A stretch of 64,000 nt of DNA from Halobacteriales archaeon YIM A00010 (GTDB taxonomy: Archaea > Halobacteriota > Halobacteria > Halobacteriales > Haloarculaceae): positions 124,001-188,000 of the forward strand of contig JAKCFJ010000003.1 of the NCBI GenBank assembly GCA_025041175.1. The letters run 5' to 3'. The notes beneath the pieces are model-generated. The model worked only from the letters and a program-made list of their open reading frames with translations. It was not told the origin of the DNA and made no database searches. Shown piece by piece: positions 62,952 through 64,000 of the stretch. The position numbers were made by a program, and so were the translations under genes. The stretch's first letter is position 1. Each line of letters opens with the position of its first letter.

Positions 62952-63530
62952 CTCCGTCGGGATCGACAGCAACCGAGGCAAATCAACCGCTGGAGACCGA
63001 CCCGGCAATTGCTCGCAACCGTTCGGGTGACCATGCTGTGTGGGACGGCGGAACCTCTTGGAGTGGACGGTGATCGTACCCTCCGCAGCATCCGCAGATC
63101 ATAGTTATATTATAATATTAAATTTATATATTAAAATAAGATATTTATATGAGAATCAAAGATTGCAATCGTTCGCTTTGGTTTCTGCGTCGCCGTTGCT
63201 GGAACAGTTTGGGTACGAAGAGGTCCGTTGTTATCCCTCGCAAAATACATATTCGATACTGTTTCTATCACCACGCTATTCGGGTGTGAACGCACGCCTG
63301 CGTTTCTCGTAAGATTTCGTGGATTACCTTGCTATCGTGAGAAATGAACGATTTCTCGCATCCAGCAAATCTCGGACCGGTGTGCGAGACCACGAGACAC
63401 TCGCCATATTCTACCTGAAAAGCGATCAGTGTCTGTCATCGATAGGATAAGCAGACCTCGATCGAGGATCGTTACCACACCCGCTTGTCAACCGACGTGT
63501 CTAAGTGGGTTGACCGTCGGATGCATACCG
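62952..63530. other. AT-rich intergenic stretch upstream of bioY
   Basis: About 580 bp, including a strongly AT-rich tract (63105-63150). I recognise no gene, riboswitch or tRNA in it. Confidence 0.45.
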
Positions 63531-64000
63531 ATGACCGAACGGAGTCAGGATCGGACAGAACACGAAGAAACGAACGCAATAACGTCCGACGTGGAACTCG
63601 TGGGCGATGAGACGACGACCAACATCGTCCGCGCCGCCTCGTTCGCGGCGCTGATCGGCGCGCTCTCGTACGTGAGTTTTCCGAACCCGGTTTCACCGAC
63701 ACCCGTTACGTTGCAGGTGCTCGGAATATTCCTCGCCGGGATATTCCTGGGGCCGATTTGGGGGGCGACAGCGTGCGCGTTGTATCTCGTTGCTGGTACA
63801 CTCGGCGCGCCGGTGTTCGCGGGGGGAGCGGCGGGGTTCGGCGTGCTTCTCGGTCCCACGGGTGGGTACCTTTTGTCGATGCCGTTCGCGGCGTTCGCCG
63901 TGGGTGCGATCGTTCACGGGGGGTTCGCGCCTTCCGATCCGAGAGCAAGGGGTCTCATCAGGCTCGTGGGCGCGATGGTCGTGGGGACGGTGCTCATCTA
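63531..64000 (+). CDS. bioY: BioY-type biotin transporter, cut by the window edge
   Basis: The frame opens at ATG 63531 (MTERSQDRTEHEETNAITSD) and runs to the end without a stop. The visible ~156 residues show VRAASFAALIGALSYVSFPN, the BioY motif SPTPVTLQVLGIFLAGIFLG and YLVAGTLGAPVFAGGAAGFG, then LLGPTGGYLLSMPFAAFAVG. BioY is the substrate-binding membrane unit of an energy-coupling-factor biotin importer. The hydrophilic N-terminal ~35 residues are a haloarchaeal extension. Confidence 0.88.
   Translation, partial: MTERSQDRTEHEETNAITSDVELVGDETTTNIVRAASFAALIGALSYVSFPNPVSPTPVTLQVLGIFLAGIFLGPIWGATACALYLVAGTLGAPVFAGGAAGFGVLLGPTGGYLLSMPFAAFAVGAIVHGGFAPSDPRARGLIRLVGAMVVGTVLI

Noticed and set aside
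1-64000. CRISPR array, rRNA or tRNA genes
   Set aside because: I saw no regularly spaced direct repeats, no rRNA-like sequence and no convincing tRNA clover-leaf, including beside the integrase. A dedicated search would be needed to exclude a divergent tRNA.

Overview
The window is haloarchaeal DNA (class Halobacteria). The signs are acidic proteins, several Tat signals (RR motifs, some with lipoboxes), HTH_10 'Bat-type' regulators, HalOD1 domains, halocyanin, archaeal IF-1A, and AT-rich TATA-like promoters placed about 20-30 nt before start codons as in leaderless transcripts. I cannot name a genus from sequence alone; a plasmid or a large genomic island would fit the first half.

Positions 1-28.4 kb are accessory and eroding. 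Intact small-metabolism genes (zinc-type alcohol/quinone dehydrogenase, halocyanin, SDR, P450, aldo/keto reductase, methyltransferases, secreted alpha/beta hydrolase) lie between relics: a broken transposase at the left edge with further relics of the same family at 11.7 and 37.1 kb, three pieces of one serine-resolvase family (7.8, 12.4, 17.4-17.8 kb), an IS5-type transposase tail, a GNAT tail, an MFS/methyltransferase chimera, a truncated sulfatase, a tyrosine recombinase plus an integrase tail, and a stand-alone TnpB. A divergent HTH / thioredoxin-reductase-like / methyltransferase cassette occurs twice, and in both copies the flavoprotein has collapsed to a short ORF.

Positions 28.4-37 kb hold a molybdate/tungstate module (ModE-type regulator, then substrate-binding protein, permease and ATPase), and a TetR / PEP-synthase-like (rifampicin phosphotransferase family) / SDR module that retains the start of a lost tandem copy of the large gene.

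Positions 37.5-56.8 kb form the most striking region. In order: an S9 peptidase, a BsuPI-like protein, a complete dipeptide/oligopeptide ABC transporter (dppABCDF) translationally coupled to a PBP4-type D,D-peptidase with no visible signal peptide, a diaminopimelate/ornithine-type decarboxylase, and then Tat-exported NamZ-type N-acetylmuramidase, GH20 beta-hexosaminidase, endonuclease/exonuclease/phosphatase-fold hydrolase and NagZ-type GH3 glucosaminidase. Haloarchaea do not make murein, so I infer a bacterial peptidoglycan scavenging pathway: glycan trimming outside, peptide import, D-Ala removal and perhaps DAP-to-lysine decarboxylation inside.

Positions 57.4-62 kb encode a DUF2267 protein, a glutaredoxin-like protein and the E1alpha-E1beta-E2 genes of a 2-oxoacid dehydrogenase complex (no E3 here). 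Two roughly 100-bp inverted-repeat elements follow. A BioY-type biotin transporter gene runs off the right edge.
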